In this document: positions 31,821 through 39,742 of the stretch, piece by piece
Layout: each line of letters starts with the position of its first letter
Numbering within the stretch: the first letter of the stretch is position 1
NCBI GenBank assembly: GCA_964637165.1
Contig: CAZWVI010000019.1
Location: forward strand, 1-39,742
Direction of reading: 5' to 3'
Length of the DNA stretch: 39,742 nt
From: CAZWVI01 sp964637165
GTDB taxonomy: Bacteria; Planctomycetota; UBA1135
Notes under the pieces: generated by a model
The model's input: the letters and a program-made list of their open reading frames with translations, nothing else
Told to the model about the DNA's origin: nothing
Database searches by the model: none
Position numbers and translations under genes: made by a program

Positions 31821-32390
31821 GTGAATCAAGACCCTAACAAGTCGACTTTGGCCAAGCCCTGGTTTTGGTTCACTATTGCGATTTTGGTGTGGGCTGATAT
31901 TGCTTCTAAAGAATGGGCTTGGCAGTTTTATGGCTTAGGAGTTCAACCGGTTTTGGGAAATGTCCTCTCTTGGCAAACAGTTCATAATCCTGGTGGAATT
32001 TTCGGCATGGGGCAATCCTTCACAATTGCCTTGACCATTATTCGCGTCTTTGCGGTCGCCCTAATTTTTATTCTAGTCCATAGACAGTCCGCATCTAATC
32101 GACTCGGTATTGCAACCTTAACTTTGCTGGTGTCCGGCGCACTTGGCAACCTTTACGATAATCTTTCTCCGTGGATGCCATGGACGGGCAATGGTGAAGT
32201 GCGAGATTTCATCAGGGTCTTTGTGGAAACACCAACGTGGTGGCCGGGTGCTATTCCTTGGCCATTTGCTCCGTGGCCAATTTTTAATATTGCCGATGCA
32301 TTGATTTGTATTGGGTTCATTTTCCTGATTAGTGGCAAGGCGGTTATTAATATGCAATCGCCAGAAACCACAACTGATGACGATGAATAG
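31821..32390 (+). CDS. lspA: Lipoprotein signal peptidase (signal peptidase II)
   Basis: LspA is a membrane aspartic protease that cuts lipoprotein signal peptides before the lipidated cysteine. The 189-residue protein has four hydrophobic segments (about 14-32, 66-86, 94-110 and 153-172). The catalytic aspartates are Asp129 (V-R-D-F-I) and Asp159 (F-N-I-A-D-A), and the G-A-L-G-N-L-Y-D-N motif is present. A longer than usual loop with several Pro/Trp residues lies between the two aspartates. The start is GTG 31821. It serves lipoproteins such as the two at the left end of this window. It overlaps pyrD. Confidence 0.93.
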   Translation: MNQDPNKSTLAKPWFWFTIAILVWADIASKEWAWQFYGLGVQPVLGNVLSWQTVHNPGGIFGMGQSFTIALTIIRVFAVALIFILVHRQSASNRLGIATLTLLVSGALGNLYDNLSPWMPWTGNGEVRDFIRVFVETPTWWPGAIPWPFAPWPIFNIADALICIGFIFLISGKAVINMQSPETTTDDDE

Positions 32391-33303
32391 TCAATTGCTA
32401 GCAACTCAGGTAGCCTCCTTGAAGTTAAGCAGCCCACTGCTTACCGCTTCTGGAACCTTTGGTCACGACGGCGAAGCCCTGCGCTTTTCTAAGGTTGACG
32501 ATTTGGGCGCATATGTTTTAAAAACTGTTACCCCTCAAGCTCGTCACGGCAATCCAACTCCCCGTTTAGTTGAAACTCCTTCGGGCCTACTTAATTCAAT
32601 CGGTTTAGAAAACCGCGGCCTAGCCGACTTTTTACAAAATACCGCACCCCAGTTAACTCAAATCAACTCACCCATAATTGCGAATGCAGGTGGAAAAACA
32701 ATTGATGAGTATGTTGAAATGGTCGCGGCACTAAGCGAGCTCAAACAAATATCAGCGATTGAAGTTAATTTGTCCTGCCCAAATGTGGAGGGCGGATCTT
32801 TGCCATTTTCCACATCCAGCGATGCCGTAGCCGAGGTCATAGAACGCTGTCAGGCCGTGAGTACTAAAGAACTTTGGGCAAAGCTAAGCCCGAATGTTAC
32901 AAAGATTGCTCCAATGGCAGCCGCTGCCGAACAGGCGGGGGCTAACGCCCTCACGGTTTGCAATACTGTTTTAGGCTTGCAAGTGGATTGGCGGCAGCAA
33001 AAACCCGCGCTAGGAGTGGGTTATGGCGGACTTTCTGGGCCGGCAATTCACCCAATTGCGATGCGCATGGTTTGGGAAGCAAGCCAGGCTGTGAAAATCC
33101 CAATTGTCGCATCAGGTGGGGTGGCCAGCGCCGACCAGGTTTTACAATTTATTGTGGCTGGAGCTAGCGCGGTTCAGATCGGCACCTCAGCTTTACGTGA
33201 ACCGGCGATATTTACTCGAATCGCCGACCAACTTCGAGTGCTTTTAGCTGAGCAACAGCAAACTATTAGCGGTCTTGTTGGCAGCCTTCAATGGCCAAGT
33301 TAA
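32377..33303 (+). CDS. pyrD: Dihydroorotate dehydrogenase, class 1
   Basis: PyrD oxidises dihydroorotate to orotate in pyrimidine synthesis. The protein (308 residues from ATG 32377) shows L-T-A-S-G-T-F-G near the N-terminus, N-S-I-G-L-E-N-R-G, the active-site V-N-L-S-C-P-N-V with the class 1 catalytic Cys, and the flavin-phosphate-binding V-A-S-G-G-V and V-Q-I-G-T-S-A. The motifs best fit class 1B, which uses NAD through a PyrK partner, but pyrK is not adjacent. ATG 32383 is an alternative start two codons later. It overlaps the end of lspA by 14 bases. Confidence 0.93.
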   Translation: MTMNSQLLATQVASLKLSSPLLTASGTFGHDGEALRFSKVDDLGAYVLKTVTPQARHGNPTPRLVETPSGLLNSIGLENRGLADFLQNTAPQLTQINSPIIANAGGKTIDEYVEMVAALSELKQISAIEVNLSCPNVEGGSLPFSTSSDAVAEVIERCQAVSTKELWAKLSPNVTKIAPMAAAAEQAGANALTVCNTVLGLQVDWRQQKPALGVGYGGLSGPAIHPIAMRMVWEASQAVKIPIVASGGVASADQVLQFIVAGASAVQIGTSALREPAIFTRIADQLRVLLAEQQQTISGLVGSLQWPS

Positions 33304-33319
33304 AGAGCTAGCGTAGAGT

Positions 33320-33325
33320 TATACT
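33320..33325 (+). promoter_or_regulatory. Possible -10 box of secA
   Basis: TATACT lies after pyrD without a clear -35. Initiation near 33332 gives a leader of about 42 bases. A second -10-like hexamer, TGTACT (33364-33369), ends just before the ATG and would give a leaderless message. Neither can be preferred from sequence alone. Confidence 0.35.
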
Positions 33326-33373
33326 GTTAGGCTTGATTCGACTCAGACTTTCCCCGTTAGAGTTGTACTAAAA

Positions 33374-36211
33374 ATGGTTGACCTCGAGAAACTTGGAGAC
33401 TCCCTTGGCGTAATTGGCCAAGGACTAGGACGTGGCATGCGCGCGATTTTTGGCTCGCAAAATGCTCGTCGTTTAAAAAAGATGCGGCCGCTGGTCGAGC
33501 GCATCAATCAACGTGAAAGTTGGGCGCAAGCACTTAGTCAGGAGCAAATGCAAGCGCAGACTGCCGCTTGGCGCAAAGATGTCGCAGCAGGAACTTCGCT
33601 TGACGAAATCCTAGTCGATGCTTTTTCAATGGTGCGTGAGGCAGCTATCCGCACTCTTGGTTTACGTCACTATGACGTTCAGTTGATTGGTGGAATTGCC
33701 ATGCACCAAGGAGCCATTGCCGAAATGGCTACTGGTGAAGGAAAGACTTTGGCTGCGACTTTGGCCGCATACTTGAATGGAGTCGGCGGAAAAGTTTATG
33801 TTGTTACCGTTAATGATTACCTAGCTTCACGTGATGCTAATTGGATGCGTCCGGTTTATGAATACGTGGGTTTGAACGTTGGTTCGATTCGTTCATCGAT
33901 GATGCCGGCTGAACGGCACCCAGTTTATTCCTGTGACATCATTTATGGAACCAACAACGAATTTGGTTTTGATTACTTGCGAGACAATATGAAGTCGCGG
34001 AGTGAGGACCAAGTGCAACGCAATCTTGATTTCGCAATTATTGACGAAGTCGATTCGATTTTGATTGATGAAGCGCGTACACCACTTATTATTTCAGGAC
34101 CAGCCACTGGAGATGCCGAAAAGTACCGAGTCGGTATGCAGGCCGCGCGCAAACTAAAAGCAGAAATTCACTTTGAATTGAAGGAAAAAGAAAAGCAGGC
34201 CATTCTTACTGAAGAGGGAATTATCGCTGCGCAAAAACTTTTGCAAATTGATGATTTCTATAGTGGGGCAGCCAACATGGAATGGCCGCATATTATTGAA
34301 ACTTCCTTGCGCGCCATTCACCTCTACCGACCTGATGTAGAGTACGTGGTCAAGGAAGGGCAAATTATCATCGTTGATGAATTCACCGGACGTTTGATGG
34401 AAGGTCGTCGCTGGTCTGATGGTCTGCATCAAGCGACTGAAGCTAAAGAGGGATTGCGTCCGCGCGCGCAGAACCAAACTTTAGCTACTATTACCTTCCA
34501 GAATTATTTCCGATTGTTCACTAAGTTGTCTGGCATGACTGGAACGGCGATGACCGAAGCCGGCGAATTTGCATCAATTTACAATTTGGACGTAGTCTCA
34601 ATTCCGACCAATAAGCCGATTGTGCGCGCAGATGATCGTGATGTCATTTATCTAAATATGGAAGATAAATGGAAGGCTATCGCCCAGGAAATCGAAGACG
34701 TAAATGCCAAAGGGCAACCGGTTTTGGTCGGCACCATCAGTATTGAAGTTTCTGAATTGATCAGTGGTATGTTGCAGCGCCGTGGAATTGCTCACGAAGT
34801 GTTGAACGCTAAGCAACACGACCGTGAAGCGGATATTGTTTCGCAAGCAGGCCGTAAGGGTCGGGTCACGGTTGCCACCAACATGGCCGGCCGTGGAACC
34901 GACATCGTGTTGGGCGGAAATGCTGAGAAAATGACCGAGTCTCAACTTGCCCAAAATGGTTGGGATTTAGAGAACAACGCCGAAGAAATTGAAGCACTAA
35001 CAGCTGAACTTACTGAACAGTGTGCGCAAGAACGTGAAACAGTACTAGCAGCTGGCGGCCTTTATGTTTTGGGTACCGAGCGTCATGAAGCGCGCCGTAT
35101 CGATAATCAGTTGCGTGGCCGCTCTGGCCGCCAAGGCGATTCCGGTCGTTCTCGATTCTTCCTGTCTTTGGACGACGATCTAATGCGTCGTTTCTATAAG
35201 GATTGGGTTAAGAACTTCCTTGGCAAGGCTGGCATGGGCAATGGTGAGCCGGTCGAATCCGGAATGGTTTCGCGGGCAATCGAGAAAGCCCAGAAAAAGG
35301 TTGAGAACTACCACTTCGAAATTCGCAAGAACTTGCTTGAGTATGACGAGGTCATGGATAAGCAACGTCACCTCATTTACAACCATCGCCAGGGCGCACT
35401 GGAGTCGCAGAATTTGCACGAGCGCATCGTGGCGATGTTTGAGGAGGTCGTAGATGTTGCACTTGAACAATGGGGCGGCGATGGTCGTGACATTGCTCCT
35501 GACTTCGAAGCCATATCCTTGTGGGCAACCCGCAAGTGGGGTTACGAAGGGAATGCCTCTGACCTCGAAGCGGTTGGGGTAGCTGAATGCGCCCAACATC
35601 TAATGGAAGATGTTGCAGTTCGCACCGATAAGCGCAGCCAAGAACTCGGCGACACTCTCGGAGAGTTAGAACGTTTCTTAGTGTTGAATGCAATCGACCA
35701 AAAATGGAAAGATCATCTTTTCAACATGGACGCATTGCGTGCCGGCGTTAACTTGCGCGGCTATGCCCAAGTCGACCCTAAAAACGAGTACAAGCGCGAA
35801 GGCCTGGAAATGTTTGAACGTATGTTGACCGGAGTTGCTGAACAAGTAACCGACTTCATTCTCAAGGTGCAAGTTAAGGAGGAAGATCAACAACGAGTCG
35901 GTAGTGCCTATGAAGGCGCTCAAGCTAGCCACCCTGACTTTAAAGGAGCGGCCTCGCAAAGTACTGGCCCTGTCAATCAACAAGCTCCGCCAAAGCGGCA
36001 AGTCGCGGTTGGCTATCAAGCACCTAAAACTCAGGGCGCCAAAGTGAATCCTTTGCAGCAATTTGCTAAGGATCGTCAGCAACAAGAAGCGGCGAGCGTG
36101 CCGATTGATGCGGAACCAACCCAGCCTGCTCAGAAAAAACCTGCACGTAACGCGCCATGTCCGTGTGGATCTGGCCGTAAATACAAGCAGTGTTGCGGCC
36201 GTAATGCTTGA
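33374..36211 (+). CDS. secA: Protein translocase ATPase SecA
   Basis: SecA drives secretory proteins through SecYEG. The 945-residue protein has the DEAD-like motor with M-A-T-G-E-G-K-T (Walker A lysine 124), I-I-D-E-V-D-S-I-L-I-D-E-A-R-T-P, T-G-T-A and T-N-M-A-G-R-G-T-D-I, and the G-R-S-G-R-Q-G-D-S-G helicase motif. The preprotein cross-linking, wing and scaffold regions follow. The C-terminus has a Gln/Pro-rich linker and the zinc-binding SEC-C tail C-P-C-G-S-G-R-K-Y-K-Q-C-C, which binds SecB or ribosomes elsewhere. Its TGA overlaps the waaA ATG by one base. Confidence 0.98.
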   Translation: MVDLEKLGDSLGVIGQGLGRGMRAIFGSQNARRLKKMRPLVERINQRESWAQALSQEQMQAQTAAWRKDVAAGTSLDEILVDAFSMVREAAIRTLGLRHYDVQLIGGIAMHQGAIAEMATGEGKTLAATLAAYLNGVGGKVYVVTVNDYLASRDANWMRPVYEYVGLNVGSIRSSMMPAERHPVYSCDIIYGTNNEFGFDYLRDNMKSRSEDQVQRNLDFAIIDEVDSILIDEARTPLIISGPATGDAEKYRVGMQAARKLKAEIHFELKEKEKQAILTEEGIIAAQKLLQIDDFYSGAANMEWPHIIETSLRAIHLYRPDVEYVVKEGQIIIVDEFTGRLMEGRRWSDGLHQATEAKEGLRPRAQNQTLATITFQNYFRLFTKLSGMTGTAMTEAGEFASIYNLDVVSIPTNKPIVRADDRDVIYLNMEDKWKAIAQEIEDVNAKGQPVLVGTISIEVSELISGMLQRRGIAHEVLNAKQHDREADIVSQAGRKGRVTVATNMAGRGTDIVLGGNAEKMTESQLAQNGWDLENNAEEIEALTAELTEQCAQERETVLAAGGLYVLGTERHEARRIDNQLRGRSGRQGDSGRSRFFLSLDDDLMRRFYKDWVKNFLGKAGMGNGEPVESGMVSRAIEKAQKKVENYHFEIRKNLLEYDEVMDKQRHLIYNHRQGALESQNLHERIVAMFEEVVDVALEQWGGDGRDIAPDFEAISLWATRKWGYEGNASDLEAVGVAECAQHLMEDVAVRTDKRSQELGDTLGELERFLVLNAIDQKWKDHLFNMDALRAGVNLRGYAQVDPKNEYKREGLEMFERMLTGVAEQVTDFILKVQVKEEDQQRVGSAYEGAQASHPDFKGAASQSTGPVNQQAPPKRQVAVGYQAPKTQGAKVNPLQQFAKDRQQQEAASVPIDAEPTQPAQKKPARNAPCPCGSGRKYKQCCGRNA

Positions 36212-37506
36212 TGGGTAGTGGTCGCGGCTTTGCGTACCTAGCATACGATTTGATTTGGTACTTGCTCGGCTTGTTGGTTTTGCCGTTTGGTCTCCTGCGC
36301 ACCTTGGTGGTAGCTGAGAGCCGCAAGAATTTTTTTCCTCGGCTTGGTTTTGTCAAAGTGCCTAACGAATGTCGAGGCGGTTTGTTGCTGCACGGGGTTT
36401 CAGTGGGGGAGATTACTGCTCTAAGACCACTGGTTCGTGCGATACGAAAAGAATATCCTGATTTGAAAATGGTTATTTCGGCGACAACCTTAAGTGGTCA
36501 ACAAACCGCTAGTCGATTATTTCCTGAATTGGCGGTGGTCGCATTCCCGCTGGACTTCCCGTTTGCCGTATCCAGTTTTTTGCGGCGCATTAATCCCCAA
36601 GCAGTAGTGCTAGCCGAGTTGGAAATATGGCCAAACTTTTTACGCTCGGCCGCACGCTTGGGAATTCCGATGGGGATCGTAAACGGGCGTATCACCGAAG
36701 AATCATTGACTGGCTACCAACGAGTGCAAAAGCTTCTTCCGCAATTTGATTGCATCAATCTTTATGGGGTGCAAAATAAAACTTACGCTCAACGATTCGC
36801 CAAATTGAATGTTCCCGAAGAGCGCATTAAGGTGACTGGGAATTTGAAGTTTGAAAATTTGCCCGACATCAGCGAGTCGGCCAGTGAAGAGTGGCTCGCT
36901 TACTTGGGTGAACGCAGAGTTCTGTGTCTTGCATCTACGCATGAAGACGAAGAGTTGCAACTATGCAGCGAGTTAGTCGTTGATTCATCTTTTGAGGATG
37001 TGGTGGTAATGATTGTGCCACGTCATCCGCGCCGCGCTAACGCAATATTAAAACAGCTAGCGCCAGTTTTGGGTGAGCGCCCTTTAATTCTGCGCTCATC
37101 ATTGAAGCCAGGGCAATCAATCCCTCCTGGTAGCTTTGTCTTGGTCGATAGTTTTGGAGAGCTCGAAGATTTATACCGCTTAAGCGCGTGCGTCTTCGTT
37201 GGCGGCAGCTTGGTTGCCCATGGCGGTCAAAATATGCTTGAGGCTGCGGCACTTGCAAAGCCGGTGGTGATGGGACCATATCATCGCAACTTCCGCGATG
37301 AAGTTGCCTTGCTTGAGAGTGTTGCGGCATTGCGTACTTCGCCAAATGTGGCCACTTTGTTAGGATATCTGCGCGAATGGTTGGATAAGCCACTCCTAGG
37401 TCAACAAGCGGGTCAGGCTGGATTAGTCGCCATGGCTGATGGGCAAGGCGCAACAGCTCGCACCATGCAGTTGTTAAAAACCGCAAAAATCCTACCAACC
37501 CAATAA
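36211..37506 (+). CDS. waaA: 3-deoxy-D-manno-octulosonic acid (Kdo) transferase
   Basis: WaaA (KdtA) attaches Kdo to lipid A at the inner face of the cytoplasmic membrane. The 431-residue protein has an N-terminal hydrophobic anchor (about 8-33), then H-G-V-S-V-G-E (the family's HxxSVGE catalytic segment), L-A-E-L-E-I-W-P-N and G-I-V-N-G-R-I-T, and a C-terminal GT-B donor domain with V-F-V-G-G-S-L-V-A-H-G-G-Q-N-M-L-E-A. It implies an LPS-bearing outer membrane. ATG 36211 touches the secA stop (TGATG). Confidence 0.93.
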   Translation: MGSGRGFAYLAYDLIWYLLGLLVLPFGLLRTLVVAESRKNFFPRLGFVKVPNECRGGLLLHGVSVGEITALRPLVRAIRKEYPDLKMVISATTLSGQQTASRLFPELAVVAFPLDFPFAVSSFLRRINPQAVVLAELEIWPNFLRSAARLGIPMGIVNGRITEESLTGYQRVQKLLPQFDCINLYGVQNKTYAQRFAKLNVPEERIKVTGNLKFENLPDISESASEEWLAYLGERRVLCLASTHEDEELQLCSELVVDSSFEDVVVMIVPRHPRRANAILKQLAPVLGERPLILRSSLKPGQSIPPGSFVLVDSFGELEDLYRLSACVFVGGSLVAHGGQNMLEAAALAKPVVMGPYHRNFRDEVALLESVAALRTSPNVATLLGYLREWLDKPLLGQQAGQAGLVAMADGQGATARTMQLLKTAKILPTQ

Positions 37507-37508
37507 AT

Positions 37509-37514
37509 CCCCCC
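37509..37514 (+). other. Run of six C in the metK leader
   Basis: The 20-base spacer between waaA and metK reads ATCCCCCCTGCTTAAATTAA before the ATG. There is no room for a riboswitch and no Shine-Dalgarno sequence. Confidence 0.5.
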
Positions 37515-37526
37515 TGCTTAAATTAA

Positions 37527-38783
37527 ATGGAAAACAAACTGTTCACTTCTGAGTCTGTCTCAAAGGGGCATCCTGACAAGGTCTCTGACCAAATCTCGGA
37601 CGCTTTTTTAGACGCATGTTTAAATGTCGACAGTAATTCGAAGGTAGCTTGCGAAACATTAACCACAACTGGTTTAGTTGTTCTTGCTGGTGAATTACAT
37701 ACCGAGGCATTTGTGCATGCTCAAGATGTCGCGCGCCGCGTGTTGCGAGACATTGGTTACGTTTACGAAGGTGTTGGTTTCGAAGCCGACTCATGTGCTG
37801 TCATGTCAACCCTGCATCGTCAGTCTTTTGAGATTCGTCAGGGTGTTGATAACTCTGCCGATAAGGGCAGCACCGGCGCCGGCGATCAGGGCATGATGTT
37901 TGGTTTTGCCTGCACCGAAACTGAATCATTGATGCCCGCTCCAATTTATTGGGCACATCGCTTGATGGAGCGCCATGCCGAACTAATTAAAAGCAGTGAA
38001 CTGCCATGGTTGCGTCCGGATGGTAAATCACAAGTTACCTTTAGCTATGAAGATGACCAGCCAGTTGGGATTGAAGCAGTTGTATTGTCAACTCAACACG
38101 CTGCAGAAGTTAGCATTGAAGAGGTTCGTGCCGAAGTTGAAGCGAAGATTATTCGTCACGTTCTGCCGAGCAAGTGGTTATCTGAGGAAACGAAAATTCA
38201 CATCAATCCAACCGGCGGCTTTGTCGTAGGCGGCCCTAAAGGTGACGCCGGCCTTACCGGTCGCAAAATCATTGTCGATACTTACGGAGGAATGGCTCGC
38301 CATGGTGGTGGGGCATTCTCCGGAAAAGATTGCACCAAGGTCGATCGCTCGGCTGCTTACGCAACTCGATGGATTGCTAAAAACATCGTGGCCGCAGGCT
38401 TGGCGGAACGTTGCGAAGTTCAAGTCGCCTACGCAATTGGTGTATCTGACCCAGTTTCGGTTCGCGTTGACACTTTCGGCACCGCCGCCGAAGGCTTGAG
38501 CGATAATTGCATTGCCAGTTGTATTCGTGGGCTTAAGCCGTGGTCCGACAACGGCCAAAAACATGCGCCACTAACTCCGGATTGGATTATCGGTCGCTTG
38601 CAATTAAAGAATCCTACCGGGTTCCCGCTTGATGAGGATGGGCGACCTAGCAACCCAAATGGTTGGACTTACCAAATGACAGCCGCCCACGGCCACTTTG
38701 GTCGTGACTGCTTCCCGTGGGAGAAACTCGACCTAGTTGCTGAAATAGAATCCCAAATGACTGCCTGCAAACAGGCAGAATAG
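37527..38783 (+). CDS. metK: S-adenosylmethionine synthetase
   Basis: MetK makes S-adenosylmethionine from methionine and ATP. The 418-residue protein begins with T-S-E-S-V-S-K-G-H-P-D-K-V-S-D-Q-I-S (catalytic His15), has G-A-G-D-Q-G-M-M-F-G, I-N-P-T-G-G-F-V-V-G-G-P-x-G-D-A-G-L-T-G-R-K, and the P-loop G-G-G-A-F-S-G-K-D. It is somewhat longer than the typical 385 residues because of extra sequence in the C-terminal third. The last codons form a seven-pair hairpin (CTGCCTG-CAAA-CAGGCAG, 38761-38778) without a T run. The next gene, ahcY, removes the by-product of SAM-dependent methylation. Confidence 0.97.
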   Translation: MENKLFTSESVSKGHPDKVSDQISDAFLDACLNVDSNSKVACETLTTTGLVVLAGELHTEAFVHAQDVARRVLRDIGYVYEGVGFEADSCAVMSTLHRQSFEIRQGVDNSADKGSTGAGDQGMMFGFACTETESLMPAPIYWAHRLMERHAELIKSSELPWLRPDGKSQVTFSYEDDQPVGIEAVVLSTQHAAEVSIEEVRAEVEAKIIRHVLPSKWLSEETKIHINPTGGFVVGGPKGDAGLTGRKIIVDTYGGMARHGGGAFSGKDCTKVDRSAAYATRWIAKNIVAAGLAERCEVQVAYAIGVSDPVSVRVDTFGTAAEGLSDNCIASCIRGLKPWSDNGQKHAPLTPDWIIGRLQLKNPTGFPLDEDGRPSNPNGWTYQMTAAHGHFGRDCFPWEKLDLVAEIESQMTACKQAE

Positions 38784-38794
38784 CCGAATCTCGA

Positions 38795-38800
38795 TACAAT
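38795..38800 (+). promoter_or_regulatory. Possible -10 box of ahcY
   Basis: TACAAT lies 12 bases after the metK stop; a -35 is not clear. Initiation near 38807 leaves a leader of about 31 bases with a C6 run and an A-rich end. If used, it would let ahcY be expressed separately from metK. Confidence 0.35.
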
Positions 38801-38815
38801 CCAAGATTCCTCCGT

Positions 38816-38821
38816 CCCCCC
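38816..38821 (+). other. Run of six C in the ahcY leader
   Basis: The leader reads CCGTCCCCCCTAAGACCTT followed by eight A before the TG of the ATG. No Shine-Dalgarno sequence is present. It is closely similar in layout to the leader at 12625. Confidence 0.5.
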
Positions 38822-38837
38822 TAAGACCTTAAAAAAA

Positions 38838-39742
38838 ATGACCACTACCGAATTAATGGACCACAAAGTTGCCGATATTTCTCTGGCAGCCGAAGGCCGA
38901 CTCCTGATCGACTGGGCTGAAAGCCGCATGCCGGTACTAATGGAACTGCGCAAAAAGTATGAGCAGACCAAACCACTGGCCGGTCAAAAAATTGCTGGCT
39001 GCTTGCACGTAACTAAAGAGACTGCAGTTTTGATCCGCACTCTAAGAGCCGCCGGAGCCGAAATTGCCTGGTCAGGTTGCAACCCGTTGTCCACAAATGA
39101 TTCCGTCGCTGCTGCTCTTGCTGACGAAGGTATCAGAATGTATGCATGGTACGGCCAAGACACCGAAGGTTTTTACTGGTCGATTGATCAGTGCATCGCA
39201 TTTGGTCCAACGCTTACTCTTGACGATGGCGCTGATTTGATTTTCCGCGTTCATGCTGAATTCCCTGAAGTTGCCAAGAGCGTTTTTGGCGGTTCTGAAG
39301 AGACAACTACTGGTGTGCACCGCCTACGCGCAATGGGCGCAGATGGCAAACTTAAGTACCCAGTTATCGCCGTAAACGACGCCGAGACCAAGTGGGACTT
39401 CGATAATGTATACGGAACGGGCCAGTCCAGCTTGGACGGTATTCTGCGGGCAACTTCAGTGTTGCTGGCGGGTAAAAACTTTGTAACTGCGGGCTACGGT
39501 CACTGCGGTAAAGGTTGTGCCATGCGCGCCAAAGGAATGGGCGCCAACGTTATTGCCACTGAGGTTAAGCCAACCGCAGCGCTTAAGGCGACTCTTGAAG
39601 GAGTGCGCGTAATGACCATGGACGAAGCGGCTAAAGTTGGCGATGTGTTCATCACAACTACTGGCATGAAAGATGTAATTGTTAAGCGCCACTTCGAATC
39701 GATGAAGGACGGAGCAATTGTCTGCAACACCGGCCACTACGA
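38838..39742 (+). CDS. ahcY: Adenosylhomocysteinase (3' end outside window)
   Basis: AhcY hydrolyses S-adenosylhomocysteine to adenosine and homocysteine, relieving product inhibition of methyltransferases. The 301 codons present begin with a typical N-terminus (V-A-D-I-S-L-A-A-E-G-R-L-L-I-D-W-A-E-S-R-M-P-V-L) and include C-L-H-V-T-K-E-T-A, W-S-G-C-N-P-L-S-T, Y-P-V-I-A-V-N-D-A, G-T-G-Q-S-S-L-D-G and the NAD-binding G-Y-G-H-C-G-K-G. The final residues N-T-G-H-Y-D continue past the window edge. It follows metK, giving a SAM-cycle pair. Confidence 0.96.
   Translation, partial: MTTTELMDHKVADISLAAEGRLLIDWAESRMPVLMELRKKYEQTKPLAGQKIAGCLHVTKETAVLIRTLRAAGAEIAWSGCNPLSTNDSVAAALADEGIRMYAWYGQDTEGFYWSIDQCIAFGPTLTLDDGADLIFRVHAEFPEVAKSVFGGSEETTTGVHRLRAMGADGKLKYPVIAVNDAETKWDFDNVYGTGQSSLDGILRATSVLLAGKNFVTAGYGHCGKGCAMRAKGMGANVIATEVKPTAALKATLEGVRVMTMDEAAKVGDVFITTTGMKDVIVKRHFESMKDGAIVCNTGHY

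Noticed and set aside
37507..37526. A SAM riboswitch before metK
   Set aside because: Only 20 bases separate waaA and metK, too short for any known SAM riboswitch.
38784..38837. An SAH riboswitch before ahcY
   Set aside because: The 54-base spacer is mostly a C tract and A-rich sequence and shows no stem pairs resembling the SAH aptamer.

Overview
The window looks like chromosomal housekeeping DNA from a Gram-negative bacterium, most likely a planctomycete (Planctomycetota). The clues are a TPR protein carrying RNA-polymerase-alpha C-terminal modules, two membrane proteins with N-terminal MJ0042-type zinc ribbons, a DUF1573 lipoprotein next to a sulfatase-like lipoprotein, an endonuclease-III-like protein with a lysine-rich tail, and the near absence of Shine-Dalgarno sequences. 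A Kdo transferase gene (waaA) implies an LPS-type outer membrane. G+C is about one half. The phylum is an inference from family content; no rRNA is present to settle it.

Layout. 1-1701 (minus): two coupled lipoprotein genes, a sulfatase-like enzyme cut by the window edge and a DUF1573 protein, divergent from glyA (1742-3007). 3004-6519 (minus): the cluster rpoA-CTD/TPR gene, ruvA, purE, mtnA, tightly packed with overlapping or abutting ends. 6616-14579 (plus): murA, ffh, rpsP, an Nth-like gene with a repetitive Lys-rich tail, maf, rpmE, prfA, an unknown membrane protein and prmC. 14552-14926 (minus): a PilZ protein. 15100-21285 (plus): ssb, moaD, moaE, a metallo-beta-lactamase-fold hydrolase, ETF-quinone oxidoreductase, pepA and an M20 amidohydrolase. 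21296-22817 (minus): tRNA-Cys, an unusual short-armed tRNA with anticodon UAA, and gltA. 22873-23611 (plus): a small membrane protein and a NIL-domain protein. 23645-26649 (minus): two zinc-ribbon/transmembrane proteins, one interrupted by a 100-N assembly gap inside a 24-bp tandem repeat. 26680-30461 (plus): uvrB-uvrC. 30470-31408 (minus): a Xer-type recombinase. 31449-39742 (plus): a DksA/TraR zinc-finger protein, lspA, pyrD, secA, waaA, metK and ahcY, the last cut by the window edge. No stretch longer than 300 bases lacks a gene; the longest spacer is 14927-15099, which holds the ssb promoter region.

How the genes fit together. Translation and its quality control (ffh, rpsP, rpmE, prfA with its methylase prmC, two tRNAs), protein export and lipoprotein processing (secA, ffh, lspA), DNA repair (uvrB, uvrC, ruvA, ssb) and the S-adenosylmethionine cycle (metK and ahcY, with mtnA for methylthioadenosine salvage and glyA for one-carbon units) are all represented. 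There is no prophage, transposon, CRISPR array or obvious island.

The most unusual items are: (1) a class-I-shaped tRNA (5-nt variable loop) with a leucine UAA anticodon beside tRNA-Cys; (2) runs of five or six C in the leaders of about ten genes, always on the sense strand, where a ribosome-binding site would be expected; (3) a CTG-N10-CAG palindrome over a possible ssb promoter; (4) the TPR/alpha-CTD protein, whose first module keeps key DNA-contact residues; and (5) the Nth-like protein with a histone-like tail inside a ribosomal-protein gene run. No clearly new multi-gene defence or metabolic system is visible.
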